Positions 47,390 through 55,619 of a DNA stretch of 64,000 nucleotides are shown here, in pieces. The translations under genes were made by a program, and so were the position numbers. Source of the stretch: Sphingomonas faeni (GTDB lineage Bacteria > Pseudomonadota > Alphaproteobacteria > Sphingomonadales > Sphingomonadaceae). Each line of letters opens with the position of its first letter. The stretch's first letter is position 1. Under the pieces are notes generated by a model that made no database searches, had not been told where the DNA came from, and was given only the letters and a program-made list of their open reading frames with translations. The stretch spans positions 220,485 to 284,484 of the forward strand of contig NZ_QAYE01000008.1 of NCBI RefSeq assembly GCF_003053745.1, written 5' to 3'.

Positions 47390-48274
47390 ATGTCGAACGA
47401 TACGATCACGTCCGCCGCGCTCGTCGTCAACGCCAAGTCGCGCAAAGGCCAGAAGCTGTTCAAGCGCGCGTGTGCGGCGATGTCGGGGCTGCCCTATGAG
47501 GTCGACGCGCATGCGGTCGAGGATCCGAAGGACCTCGAAGCGACCGTATTGAGGGCGCTGGCGAAGAAGCCGGACTTGCTGATCCTTGGCGGCGGCGACG
47601 GCACGGTCAGCGGGCTGGTCGATCTGATGGTGGGCCATGACGTGATCCTCGGCGTCCTACCGCTCGGCACCGCCAACAGTTTCGCACGCACGCTCGGCAT
47701 TCCGCTGAATATCGAAGGCGCGGTCGAGGTGATCCGTACCGGCAAGCCGCGCCGGATCGATCTCGGCATGATCGACGGCGATTATTTCGCGAACTGCGCG
47801 GCGATGGGCATCAGCCCGAAGATCGCCGAGACGGTCCCGCATGCCTTGAAGAAGATCTTCGGCAAGGTCGGCTATCTGGCCTGGGCGACGTATCAATACA
47901 TGCGCTTCCGCCCGTTCACGCTGATCGTCGGCGAGGGTCCGACCGCGGTGAAGATCCGCGTGGTCGAGGTACGGATATCCAACGGGCCGTATCACGGCGG
48001 TACCGAACTGGTCGACGCGGCGGCGGTCGATTCTGGCGAGATCGTGGTGCAGGCGGTAATGGGCCACGTGAAGCGGCGGCTGGTGCAGAACTGGTATGCC
48101 AGCGTGTTCCGGCTTGAGTCGCGGCATGAGAAGGTGCGCGATTTCCGGGGCAAGAGCCTGAAGATCAACACGATCCCGCCGCTGCCGATCTCGATCGATG
48201 GGGAGGTGCTGGCGAAGACACCGGTGACGGCGAAGGTCGCCGCGGGGATCATCCGTGTTATGGCGCCGGCCTGA
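47390..48274 (+). CDS. Diacylglycerol kinase-family lipid kinase (YegS-like)
   Basis: A 294-residue cytoplasmic or membrane-associated kinase. LLILGGGDGTVSGLVDLM is the nucleotide-binding loop, and GVLPLGTANSFARTLGIP is the second conserved block. The C-terminal beta-sandwich includes VSISNGPYHGG-like VRISNGPYHGGTELVDAA and PISIDGEVLAKTP. The likely substrate is diacylglycerol or another lipid alcohol. ATG 47390 is preferred because upstream in-frame codons encode an Arg-rich tail overlapping the divergent hemB start. Confidence 0.9.
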   Translation: MSNDTITSAALVVNAKSRKGQKLFKRACAAMSGLPYEVDAHAVEDPKDLEATVLRALAKKPDLLILGGGDGTVSGLVDLMVGHDVILGVLPLGTANSFARTLGIPLNIEGAVEVIRTGKPRRIDLGMIDGDYFANCAAMGISPKIAETVPHALKKIFGKVGYLAWATYQYMRFRPFTLIVGEGPTAVKIRVVEVRISNGPYHGGTELVDAAAVDSGEIVVQAVMGHVKRRLVQNWYASVFRLESRHEKVRDFRGKSLKINTIPPLPISIDGEVLAKTPVTAKVAAGIIRVMAPA

Positions 48275-48290
48275 GGCGAAGGCCAGCCCC

Positions 48291-48348
48291 CTTGTTCTCC
48301 CGCGAAGGCGGGAGCCCAGTCTGGGTCCCCGCCTTCGCGGGGAAACAA
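48291..48348. repeat. Intergenic inverted repeat, family B
   Basis: A 58-base copy with arms CTTGTTCTCCCGCGAAGGCG and a slightly diverged complement (GTCCCC, GGGGAAAC), the same variant arm as the copy at 29908. Confidence 0.9.
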
Positions 48349-48380
48349 CAGTGGGTCACGAGAGCCCGCCTCACGAGCCA

Positions 48381-48484
48381 CCACCCCGGCGCAGGCCGGG
48401 GCCCAATTGGAAAGGTCGGAGTAACTGATCGCAGTCCTACGTTAGCAACGTTCCCCAATTGGGCCCCGGCCTCCGCCGGGGTGG
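48381..48484. repeat. Intergenic inverted repeat, family A, reversed orientation
   Basis: Arms CCACCCCGGCGCAGGCCGGG and complement. Judged by its centre (GTTAGCAACGTTCCCC), it lies in the opposite orientation to the copies at 23264 and 40558. Confidence 0.88.
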
Positions 48485-48499
48485 AATTGAGTGGTGGCG

Positions 48500-49120
48500 T
48501 TACTTCACCCGCCGCACCGTCAAAATCTTAACCGGCGCAGCGATCATCTGCCCCTTCATCACCCCAACCCCAGCAGTCGGCGACGTCGGCGCAGCAAGAA
48601 TCCGCTTCACCACATCCATCCCCTCCACCACATGCCCGAATGCTGCGAACCCAGCCGTATCCCCACTCCCCGCCGGATTAGCATCGAGCGACAACACCGG
48701 CCCGACGGTAATGAAGAAGTCCGCCGTCGCGCTCCCCGGCGCAAACCTAGCCATCGAGATCGTCGCATCGACATGCGACAGCCCGGTCTGGCTGGTCGGC
48801 TCATGTTTCACTGGCGGCAACAGCCGTTTCACCTCGCCCTGCGGCCCGCCCTGGATCAACCCGGCATCCGCCCCGAGCTTCATCGCGCGGTAGAACGTCA
48901 CCCCATCGAGCCGCTTCTGGTCGACATAGCGCAGGAAGTTCGCGGTCGTCAGCGGCGCGCGCTCCTTCTCCAGCGCCAGCGTGATCGGCCCCTCGCTCGT
49001 CGTCATCACGATTGAGACCGTCGCCGGAGCAGCGGACGGCGGCGCAACCGGAGCCTCCTGCGCCGAGACGGAAACGGCGCCGAGAACGGCAAGAGCGAGC
49101 GTTACGAATCTGGAAATCAT
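48500..49120 (-). CDS. Periplasmic cyclophilin-type peptidyl-prolyl isomerase
   Basis: A 206-residue protein with signal peptide (RFVTLALAVLGAVSVSAQ) and a cyclophilin domain. The domain shows ITLALEKERAPLTTANFLRY, FYRAMKLGADAGLIQGG, ISMARFAPGSATADFFITVG and FAAFGHVVEGMDVVKRI. It helps fold exported proteins. The catalytic Arg region is less canonical than in PpiA (YRAMKLG). It is divergent from the ATP-grasp operon. ATG 49120 begins the signal peptide. Confidence 0.9.
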   Translation of the reverse strand: MISRFVTLALAVLGAVSVSAQEAPVAPPSAAPATVSIVMTTSEGPITLALEKERAPLTTANFLRYVDQKRLDGVTFYRAMKLGADAGLIQGGPQGEVKRLLPPVKHEPTSQTGLSHVDATISMARFAPGSATADFFITVGPVLSLDANPAGSGDTAGFAAFGHVVEGMDVVKRILAAPTSPTAGVGVMKGQMIAAPVKILTVRRVK

Positions 49121-49234
49121 CCGCCACGCTACCGCGTCCTCCACTCGCTGTCAGCGGCCCCGCGACACGATATTGCGCGCCGCAAAGTTTTGCTTGGGTT
49201 TGCACGCCCGCGCGCAATGCGTATCCGGGAAGCG

Positions 49235-50140
49235 ATGACCGATCTCGCCATTCTCTACGAGCACCCGCTCTGGTTCGAACCGCTGTTCGCCGCCCTCGAC
49301 CGCCGCGGCGTCGACTTCTCGCGCGCTACGCCGGACGGCTTCTGGAACCCCGCCGACCAGAGCGCCCCCGCCCCCGTCGTCTTCAACCGTATCGCGATGT
49401 CGAGCTTCCTGCGCAACGACGAGCATCCAATCTTCGACACGATGGCGATGCTCGATCACTGGCACCGCACTGGTGCGCGCGTGGTAAACGGCACCGACGT
49501 CCTCGCGATCGACGCCTCGAAGGCGCGGCAATTGTCGCTGATCGCCTCGCTCGGCCTCGCGATTCCCGAGACGCGTGTCGTCCACCGCGCCGCCGACGTC
49601 GTCCCCGCCGCACAGACGCTCCGCTTCCCGCTGGTCGTGAAGGCGAACATCGGCGGTTCGGGCGCTGGCATCATCCGTTTCGACAGCCTCGACGAACTCC
49701 GCACCGCCGTCGCTGACAGCGGCCTGCCAAGCAGCGTAGACGGCGTGCTGCTGGTCCAGGAATACGTCCCCGTCCGCGACGGCGCGATCACCCGGATCGA
49801 GACGCTCGACCGCAAATTCCTCTACGCGATCGAGGTCGCCGGCGGCGGCGCATTCGATCTCTGCCCGGCGGATGCGTGCGTCGTCCCCGGCTCGAGCATC
49901 AAGATGGCCGCGGTCGAGCCTTCGCAGACGTTGAAGGACGCAGCCGAAGCGATCGCCCGCGCGGTCGATCTCGACGTCGGCGGCGTCGAGGTGATGATCG
50001 ACGACCGCGACGGCGTCGCGCGCTTCTACGACATCAACGCACTGTCGAACTTCGTCGCCAAGCCCTTGGATGTGCTCGGCTGGGATCCGCACGACCGGCT
50101 CGTCGATTACCTCGTCGAACAGATCGAGAAGGCCCGCTGA
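49235..50140 (+). CDS. ATP-grasp ligase
   Basis: A 301-residue ATP-grasp protein resembling RimK-type ligases that join a carboxylate to an amine. ATP-binding features are PLVVKANIGGSGAGIIRF (Lys and glycine loop), LVQEYVPVRDGAI, the metal-binding GGVEVMIDDRDGVARFYD and DINALSNFVAKPLD (Asn). The N-terminal domain starts ILYEHPLWFEPLFAALDRRG. Substrates are unknown. ATG 49235 is chosen; an ATG at 49217 lacks a ribosome-binding site. The TGA overlaps the next ATG by one base. It is the first gene of an overlapping five-gene run with a flavin monooxygenase and a MetNIQ importer. Confidence 0.85.
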   Translation: MTDLAILYEHPLWFEPLFAALDRRGVDFSRATPDGFWNPADQSAPAPVVFNRIAMSSFLRNDEHPIFDTMAMLDHWHRTGARVVNGTDVLAIDASKARQLSLIASLGLAIPETRVVHRAADVVPAAQTLRFPLVVKANIGGSGAGIIRFDSLDELRTAVADSGLPSSVDGVLLVQEYVPVRDGAITRIETLDRKFLYAIEVAGGGAFDLCPADACVVPGSSIKMAAVEPSQTLKDAAEAIARAVDLDVGGVEVMIDDRDGVARFYDINALSNFVAKPLDVLGWDPHDRLVDYLVEQIEKAR

Positions 50141-51156
50141 TGCGCTATGGTTACTGGACTCCCGTCTTCGGCGGCTGGCTTCGCAACGTCCCCGACGAGG
50201 GCATGGAGGCGAGTTGGGCCTACACCAAGGCGCTGACGCAGAATGCCGAGCGCTGGGGCTATGACCTGACGCTGATCGCCGAGCTGAACCTCAACGATAT
50301 CAAGGGCATCGAACAGCCCGCGCTCGACGCATGGTCGACCGCGGCGGCGCTGGCGGCGGTTACCGACAGCATCGAGTTGATGGTCGCCGTCCGACCCAAC
50401 TTCCACCACCCCGCGCTGTTCGCCAAGGCTGCGGCGAATATCGACCGGATCTCGGGCGGCCGCCTCGCGCTCAACGTCGTGTCCTCCTGGTGGGCGGACG
50501 AGGCGAACCAATACGGCCTCCAGTTCGACCAACACGACGATCGCTACGCGCGCACCGCCGAGTGGCTGACCGTCGTCGATGGGTTGTGGACGCAGGAGCG
50601 GTTCGACTTCGCGGGCCAGTTCTACACCACGCAGCAGGCGATCTGCTCCCCCAAGCCCGCCAAGCGCCCGACCGTCTATGCCGGCGGCGAGAGCGAGAAG
50701 GCCAAGGCTATGATCGCCGCGCAGTGCGACGCGTACGTCATGCACGGCGACCCGGCCGACGCGATCGCCCCGAAGATCGCCGACATGGCCGCGCGACGCG
50801 AGGCAGCCGGCGGCGCGCCGATGCAGTATGGCATGGCCGCCTACGCGATCGTCCGCGACAGCGAGGCGGAGGCCAAGCGCGAGCTCGACCGCATCACCAG
50901 CGTCACCGAACTCCCCGCCGGCTACGCGAATTTCGACCAGTGGTTGTCGGGCACGCAGCTCGAACGCGAGTTGAAGATCCAGGAATACTCCGTCTCCAAT
51001 CGCGGCCTTCGTCCCAATCTGGTCGGCACGCCCGAGCAGTTGAAGGAGCGCGTCGCGGAATACGAAGCGGCCGGTCTTGACCTGCTGCTGCTCCAGATGA
51101 GCCCGCAGGCCGAGGAAATGGAACGGTTCGCCGCGCAGGTCATGGGCACCGCATGA
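50140..51156 (+). CDS. LLM-class flavin-dependent monooxygenase
   Basis: A 338-residue luciferase-like monooxygenase of the SsuD/SfnG type, using FMNH2 supplied by a reductase. Landmarks are the N-terminal [60 protein letters not shown] and [19 protein letters not shown]. Close relatives oxidise alkanesulfonates or dimethyl sulfone, releasing sulfite or sulfinate. Placement between an ATP-grasp ligase and a methionine-type ABC importer supports an organosulfur substrate, but this is inference. No flavin reductase is adjacent. Start and stop overlap both neighbours. Confidence 0.9.
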   Translation: MRYGYWTPVFGGWLRNVPDEGMEASWAYTKALTQNAERWGYDLTLIAELNLNDIKGIEQPALDAWSTAAALAAVTDSIELMVAVRPNFHHPALFAKAAANIDRISGGRLALNVVSSWWADEANQYGLQFDQHDDRYARTAEWLTVVDGLWTQERFDFAGQFYTTQQAICSPKPAKRPTVYAGGESEKAKAMIAAQCDAYVMHGDPADAIAPKIADMAARREAAGGAPMQYGMAAYAIVRDSEAEAKRELDRITSVTELPAGYANFDQWLSGTQLERELKIQEYSVSNRGLRPNLVGTPEQLKERVAEYEAAGLDLLLLQMSPQAEEMERFAAQVMGTA

Positions 51157-51887
51157 TCCGCTTGATCGACGTCATCAAAACCTACCCGGCAAGCGAGGCG
51201 GCCGCTCTGGACGGCGTATCGCTCGAAATTCCCGCACGTGGCGTGTTCGGCGTCATCGGCCAGTCCGGCGCGGGTAAATCGACGCTGATCCGCCTGATCA
51301 ACGCACTCGAACGCCCGACTTCGGGCCGGGTCGAAGTCGATGGCGTCGACGTCGCGGCGTTGTCGGCGGCGGACCTGCGCGCGCTACGCCGCCGGATCGG
51401 CATGATCTTCCAGAACTTCGGGCTGCTCTCGTCGCGCACGGTCGCGGCCAACGTCGCGTTCCCGCTCGTGCTCGCGGGCGTATCGAAGGCCGAGCGCGAG
51501 ACGAAAGTCGCCGCACTGCTCGACCGCGTAGGCCTCGCCGATCACGCCGCCAAATACCCTGCCCAACTCTCCGGCGGCCAGAAACAGCGCGTCGGCATAG
51601 CGCGCGCACTCGCCACCGACCCCGACATCCTGCTCTGCGACGAAGCGACCAGCGCGCTAGACCCCGAAACCACCCGCTCGGTCCTGACCCTCCTCCGCGA
51701 CCTCAACCGAGACCTCGGCCTGACGATCGTCCTGATCACCCACGAAATGGACGTCGTCCGCTACGTCTGCGACCGTGTCGCCGTGCTCGAACGCGGCCGC
51801 ATCGTCGAGACCGGAGACGTCGCCGACATTTTCGCCAACGCCGCCCACCCGGCAACGCAGCGCATGCTGGCGGCGCTGGCGGCATGA
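51153..51887 (+). CDS. metN: Methionine-type ABC transporter ATPase (MetN-like, no regulatory domain)
   Basis: A 244-residue ABC ATPase with Walker [19 protein letters not shown], signature [15 protein letters not shown], Walker [16 protein letters not shown] and H-loop [10 protein letters not shown]. The pattern [20 protein letters not shown] is MetN-like. The roughly 100-residue C-terminal NIL/C2 domain, which in E. coli MetN binds methionine and shuts the transporter down, is absent. The gene overlaps both neighbours (ATGA), so it is part of one operon. Confidence 0.9.
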   Translation: MIRLIDVIKTYPASEAAALDGVSLEIPARGVFGVIGQSGAGKSTLIRLINALERPTSGRVEVDGVDVAALSAADLRALRRRIGMIFQNFGLLSSRTVAANVAFPLVLAGVSKAERETKVAALLDRVGLADHAAKYPAQLSGGQKQRVGIARALATDPDILLCDEATSALDPETTRSVLTLLRDLNRDLGLTIVLITHEMDVVRYVCDRVAVLERGRIVETGDVADIFANAAHPATQRMLAALAA

Positions 51888-52546
51888 GCTTCTTCGCGAA
51901 TATCGACTGGTCCGATATCGGCCAGGCCTGCCTCGACACGCTGATCATGCTCGGCGGATCGCTGATCCTGACGATCGCGTTCGGCCTGCCGCTCGGCGTC
52001 CTGCTCTACCTCACCGACCGGGGCCGCCTGTCGCAGAACCGCGTCGCCAACGCTGTGCTGGGGATCATCGTCAACATCCTCCGCTCCGTGCCGTTCATCA
52101 TCCTGCTGATCGTGATGATCCCGCTCACCGTGATGCTCGTCGGCACCTCGCTGGGCGTCGCCGGCGCGATCCCGCCGCTGGTCGTCGGCGCGGCACCCTT
52201 TTACGCACGTCTCGTCGAGGGATCGCTCAAGGAAGTCGACCGCACCACGATCGAGGCGGTGCAGGCGATGGGCGCCACCACGCGCCAGATCGTCACCGGC
52301 GCGCTGATCCCGGAGGCGCTCCCCGGCCTGATCGCCGGCGCCACCGTCACCGCGGTCGCGCTCGTGTCGTTCACCGCGATGGCGGGCGTGGTCGGCGCGG
52401 GCGGTCTCGGCGATCTCGCGATCCGGTTCGGCTATCAGCGCTTCCAGACCGACGTCATGGTCGTCACCGTCGTGCTGCTGGTCGTGCTCGTCCAGATCAT
52501 CCAATATGCCGGCGACGCACTCGCCCGCCACTTCACCCGCCGCTGA
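51884..52546 (+). CDS. metI: Methionine-type ABC transporter permease (MetI-like)
   Basis: A 220-residue inner-membrane permease with five predicted helices. The coupling-helix motif [20 protein letters not shown] (EAA loop) contacts the ATPase. [20 protein letters not shown] and [20 protein letters not shown] match MetI. It overlaps the ATPase gene by four bases. It forms the pore for import of methionine or a related compound delivered by the lipoprotein encoded next. Confidence 0.92.
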   Translation: MSFFANIDWSDIGQACLDTLIMLGGSLILTIAFGLPLGVLLYLTDRGRLSQNRVANAVLGIIVNILRSVPFIILLIVMIPLTVMLVGTSLGVAGAIPPLVVGAAPFYARLVEGSLKEVDRTTIEAVQAMGATTRQIVTGALIPEALPGLIAGATVTAVALVSFTAMAGVVGAGGLGDLAIRFGYQRFQTDVMVVTVVLLVVLVQIIQYAGDALARHFTRR

Positions 52547-52568
52547 TTTAACGCCGCTAGGAATCGCC

Positions 52569-53363
52569 ATGAACCGCCGCACCCTGCTCGCCTCGTTCTC
52601 GCTGCTCGCGCTCGCCGCCTGCGGAGGCGCTAAGACGAATGACGGCAAGACGCTGACGATCGCCGCGACCGCAGTGCCGCACGCGGAGATCCTGGAATCG
52701 ATCAAGCCTCGCCTCGCGAAGGAAGGCGTCGACCTCCAGATCCGCGTCTTCAACGACTACGTCCAGCCCAATCTCCAGGTCGAGCAGAAGCAGATCGACG
52801 TCAGCTATTTCGAGACCAAGCCGTATCTCGACGAGTTCAACGCCTCGCGCGGCACGCATCTGGTGACCTATACAGGCGTCCACGTCGAACCGCTCGGCGC
52901 CTATTCGCGCAAGTGGAAGTCGATCGCGCAGATCCCCAACGGCGCAACCGTCGCGATCCCGAATGAGCCGAGCAACGGCGGCCGCGCGCTGCTGCTGCTG
53001 CAGAAGGCCGGGCTGATCACGCTCAAGAACCCGACCAACCCGCTGTCGAGCCTCAACGACATCGCCACCAACCCCAAAAACCTGCAGTTCAAGGAACTGG
53101 AGGGCGCCACCCTGCCCCGCACGCTCGGCGAAGTCGATCTCGCGCTGATCAACACCAACTACGCGCTCGACGCGAAGCTCAACCCGGTCCGCGATGCGCT
53201 CGCGATCGAGGACAAAAACAGCCCCTACGTCAATTTCGTCGTCGGCCTGCCCGGTGGCGAGAAGGATCCGCGCGTCGTGAAGCTGATCGCCGCGCTCCGC
53301 AGTCCCGCCACCAAGACCTTCATCGAGCAGCATTATCGGGGTGCGGTGCTGCCGGCGTTCTGA
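52569..53363 (+). CDS. metQ: Methionine-type ABC substrate-binding lipoprotein (MetQ/NlpA)
   Basis: A 264-residue lipoprotein (LLALAACGG lipobox). The NlpA-family pattern is clear: VSYFETKPYLDEFNASRG, HVEPLGAYSRKWKSI, VAIPNEPSNGGRALLLLQKA, ELEGATLPRTLGEVDLALIN and NTNYALDAKLNP. The substrate contact region INTNYA is as in MetQ. It begins 22 bases after the permease. The cargo may be methionine, its sulfoxide or another organosulfur compound, given the upstream monooxygenase. Confidence 0.92.
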   Translation: MNRRTLLASFSLLALAACGGAKTNDGKTLTIAATAVPHAEILESIKPRLAKEGVDLQIRVFNDYVQPNLQVEQKQIDVSYFETKPYLDEFNASRGTHLVTYTGVHVEPLGAYSRKWKSIAQIPNGATVAIPNEPSNGGRALLLLQKAGLITLKNPTNPLSSLNDIATNPKNLQFKELEGATLPRTLGEVDLALINTNYALDAKLNPVRDALAIEDKNSPYVNFVVGLPGGEKDPRVVKLIAALRSPATKTFIEQHYRGAVLPAF

Positions 53364-53401
53364 TACCGGCGCGGCCTCGTTAGCGTAATCCCCGAGGCTC
53401 C

Positions 53402-54370
53402 ATGACGGTCGTCGCCGCGTATCTCTATCGCCATGGCAAGCGCGTCCGCGCGGTCTCGATCGACGAAAAGGTCGACTGCCCCGCGGATCGTTCGGAGTTC
53501 GTCTGGATCGGCATCTGCGACCCGACCGACGCCGAAATGCGGACGCTGAAGGACCAGTATAACCTCCACCCGCTGGCGGTGGAGGACGCGATCAAGGCGG
53601 ATCAGCTCCCCAAGATCGACGTCTATGGCGACCAGCTCTTCGTGGTCGCACGCACCGCGCAGCTCGAAGACGACAAGATCGCATACGGCGAAACCGCGAT
53701 CTTCGTCGGCCACAGCCACATCATCAGCGTCCGACACGGCTCGGCACGCTCGCACAAGGCACTCCGCGAACAACTCGAAGCCGCGCCGACACTGCTGATC
53801 AACGGCGTCGACTATGTCCTCCACGCGATCCTGGACTACGTCGTCGACGGCTATCTCCCGATCGTCGAGAGCATCGAGGACGAGGTGCTGGCGATGGAGC
53901 AACGCACGATCGACGCATTCCTAGGCCGCGACGAAATTGTCCGTATCTTTGGTCTGAGACGCGAAATGATCCGCTTCCAGCGTATCCTCGGACCGATGGG
54001 CGAGGTCGCGGGGAAGATCGTCCGCCTCGACCTCCCCTGCATCGATACCGAGGCGAAACCGTATTTCAGCGACGTGCTCGACCACGTCCGCCGGGTGCAG
54101 ACGATGGTCGAGGGCCTGCGCGAAGTGCTGACGTCGGTGTTCGAATTCAGCAACCTGCTCGAACAGCAACGCACCGGCGCGATCACCCGCCAACTCGCCG
54201 CCTGGGCCGCGATACTCGCGGTCCCGACCGCGATCGCGGGGATCTACGGCATGAACTTCGAGAACATGCCCGAGCTGAAGACGGAATACGGGTATTTCGT
54301 CGTACTGGGCGTGATCGGTGTCGTCTGCGCCGCGCTGTACGTGAAGTTCAAGCAAGCGAAGTGGCTGTAG
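53402..54370 (+). CDS. corA: CorA-family magnesium transporter
   Basis: A 322-residue protein with a large cytoplasmic N-terminal domain and two C-terminal membrane helices. The pore signature YGMNFENMPEL follows the first helix (LAAWAAILAVPTAIAGI). The LHPLAVEDAIKADQLPKIDV segment is typical. It moves Mg2+ (or Co2+/Ni2+) as a pentamer. It stands alone, 38 bases after metQ, probably with its own promoter. Confidence 0.94.
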   Translation: MTVVAAYLYRHGKRVRAVSIDEKVDCPADRSEFVWIGICDPTDAEMRTLKDQYNLHPLAVEDAIKADQLPKIDVYGDQLFVVARTAQLEDDKIAYGETAIFVGHSHIISVRHGSARSHKALREQLEAAPTLLINGVDYVLHAILDYVVDGYLPIVESIEDEVLAMEQRTIDAFLGRDEIVRIFGLRREMIRFQRILGPMGEVAGKIVRLDLPCIDTEAKPYFSDVLDHVRRVQTMVEGLREVLTSVFEFSNLLEQQRTGAITRQLAAWAAILAVPTAIAGIYGMNFENMPELKTEYGYFVVLGVIGVVCAALYVKFKQAKWL

Positions 54371-54386
54371 CGGGGACCTAGCTTAG

Positions 54387-54445
54387 CTTGTTTCCCCGCG
54401 AAGGTGGGGACCCAGACTGGGCTCCCGCCTTCGCGGGAGAACAAG
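54387..54445. repeat. Intergenic inverted repeat, family B
   Basis: Copy with a diverged left arm (CTTGTTTCCCCGCGAAGGTG) and a standard right arm (CGCCTTCGCGGGAGAACAAG), between the convergent corA and reductase genes. Confidence 0.88.
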
Positions 54446-54488
54446 AGAGCGGCCGGGACACAAAGTTCATCCCCCGGCCGGCTCTCGC

Positions 54489-55478
54489 TCAAACCTTAAC
54501 GAGCATCTTCCCCGTATTGCCACCCGAGAACAGCCCCAGGAACGCATCCGGCATCGTCTCGAGCCCCTCGTGCACGGTTTCCTGCCGCTTCAGCGTCCCC
54601 GCCGCCAGCATCCCGCCCATGTCCTTGTAGAACTCCTCGGCGCGATTCATGTAGTCGCTCACGATGAACCCGCGGATCTGCACGCGGTTACCGATCAACC
54701 GCGCGAGGTACTTCAGCTGCGTCGCCGCGCCGCTGTTGTAGACGTCGATCATCCCGCACACCGCGAACCGCGCATGCATATTTGCATGCGCCAGCGCCGC
54801 GTCGAGATGCTCGCCGCCGACGTTGTCGAAATACACGTCGATACCCTTCGGAGCAGCCTCGCCGAGCGCCTTCACCACCGGCACGTCGCTCTTATAGTCG
54901 ATCACCGCATCCGCACCGAGCGACTTTACCCACGCGCATTTCTCCGCGCCGCCGGCCGAACCGATCACCGTCATGCCCTTGGCCTTGGCGACCTGTACGA
55001 CCGTCGACCCAACCGCACCCGCGGCTGCCGACACGAACACCGTATCGCCCGCCTTCGCCTCGGCAACCTGGAGCAGGCCGAAGTACCCGGTCATCCCCGG
55101 CATGCCGAGCTGACCCAGGAATGCCTGCGGCGGCACGTCGAGCGGCGGCAGCTTCTGCACCTGCGCGGCCGACACCACCGCTTCGTCGCGCCAGCCCGCC
55201 ATGTGCAGCACCATGTCGCCGACCTTGATGCCGTCGTCGTTGCTCTCGACCACTTCGCCGACCGCGCCGCCCTGCATCGCCTCGCCCAGCGCGAACGGCG
55301 GGACATAGCTCTTCACGTCGTTCATCCGCCCGCGCATGTACGGGTCGACCGACAGCCAGCGATTGGCGATCCGCACCTCGCCGGCGCCGAGCGTCGATTG
55401 GTCGAGATCGATCATGGCGAAGTCGGTATGCTTCGGCATGCCTTGCGGACGTGCCTTCAGGCTCCATGCACGGGCCAT
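54489..55478 (-). CDS. NADPH-dependent MDR reductase (CurA/2-alkenal reductase type)
   Basis: A 329-residue zinc-less medium-chain reductase. The Rossmann loop is VSAAAGAVGSTVVQVAKAKG and GMPGMTGYFGLLQVAEAK precedes it. The N-terminal LSVDPYMRGRMNDVKSYVPP is typical of curcumin/2-alkenal/leukotriene B4 reductases, which saturate activated C=C bonds. The cofactor preference (NADPH) is inferred from family. ATG 55478 has an AGGAG site ten bases upstream; the longer in-frame start is not supported. Confidence 0.9.
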   Translation of the reverse strand: MARAWSLKARPQGMPKHTDFAMIDLDQSTLGAGEVRIANRWLSVDPYMRGRMNDVKSYVPPFALGEAMQGGAVGEVVESNDDGIKVGDMVLHMAGWRDEAVVSAAQVQKLPPLDVPPQAFLGQLGMPGMTGYFGLLQVAEAKAGDTVFVSAAAGAVGSTVVQVAKAKGMTVIGSAGGAEKCAWVKSLGADAVIDYKSDVPVVKALGEAAPKGIDVYFDNVGGEHLDAALAHANMHARFAVCGMIDVYNSGAATQLKYLARLIGNRVQIRGFIVSDYMNRAEEFYKDMGGMLAAGTLKRQETVHEGLETMPDAFLGLFSGGNTGKMLVKV

Positions 55479-55544
55479 AAACTTGCTCCTGTCTTGATTA
55501 TTCGTGTTGCGGGTATGGCGAAACACACACTCAACGCAACCTGC

Positions 55545-55573
55545 AAAAAGGCCCGGACGTTTCCGCCCGGGCC
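55545..55573 (-). terminator. Terminator downstream of the DUF2171 gene
   Basis: On the minus strand GGCCCGG and CCGGGCC pair around a ten-base loop and are followed by five T, 47 bases after the DUF2171 stop. Confidence 0.82.
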
Positions 55574-55619
55574 CCTCCCCGGCTGACATCATGCGACGCC
55601 AGCCAACGCTTTCAACCAG

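Noticed and set aside
49121..49234. A SAM-II riboswitch before the ATP-grasp-MetNIQ operon
   Set aside because: I looked for it because of the methionine-type importer but saw no matching pseudoknot core.
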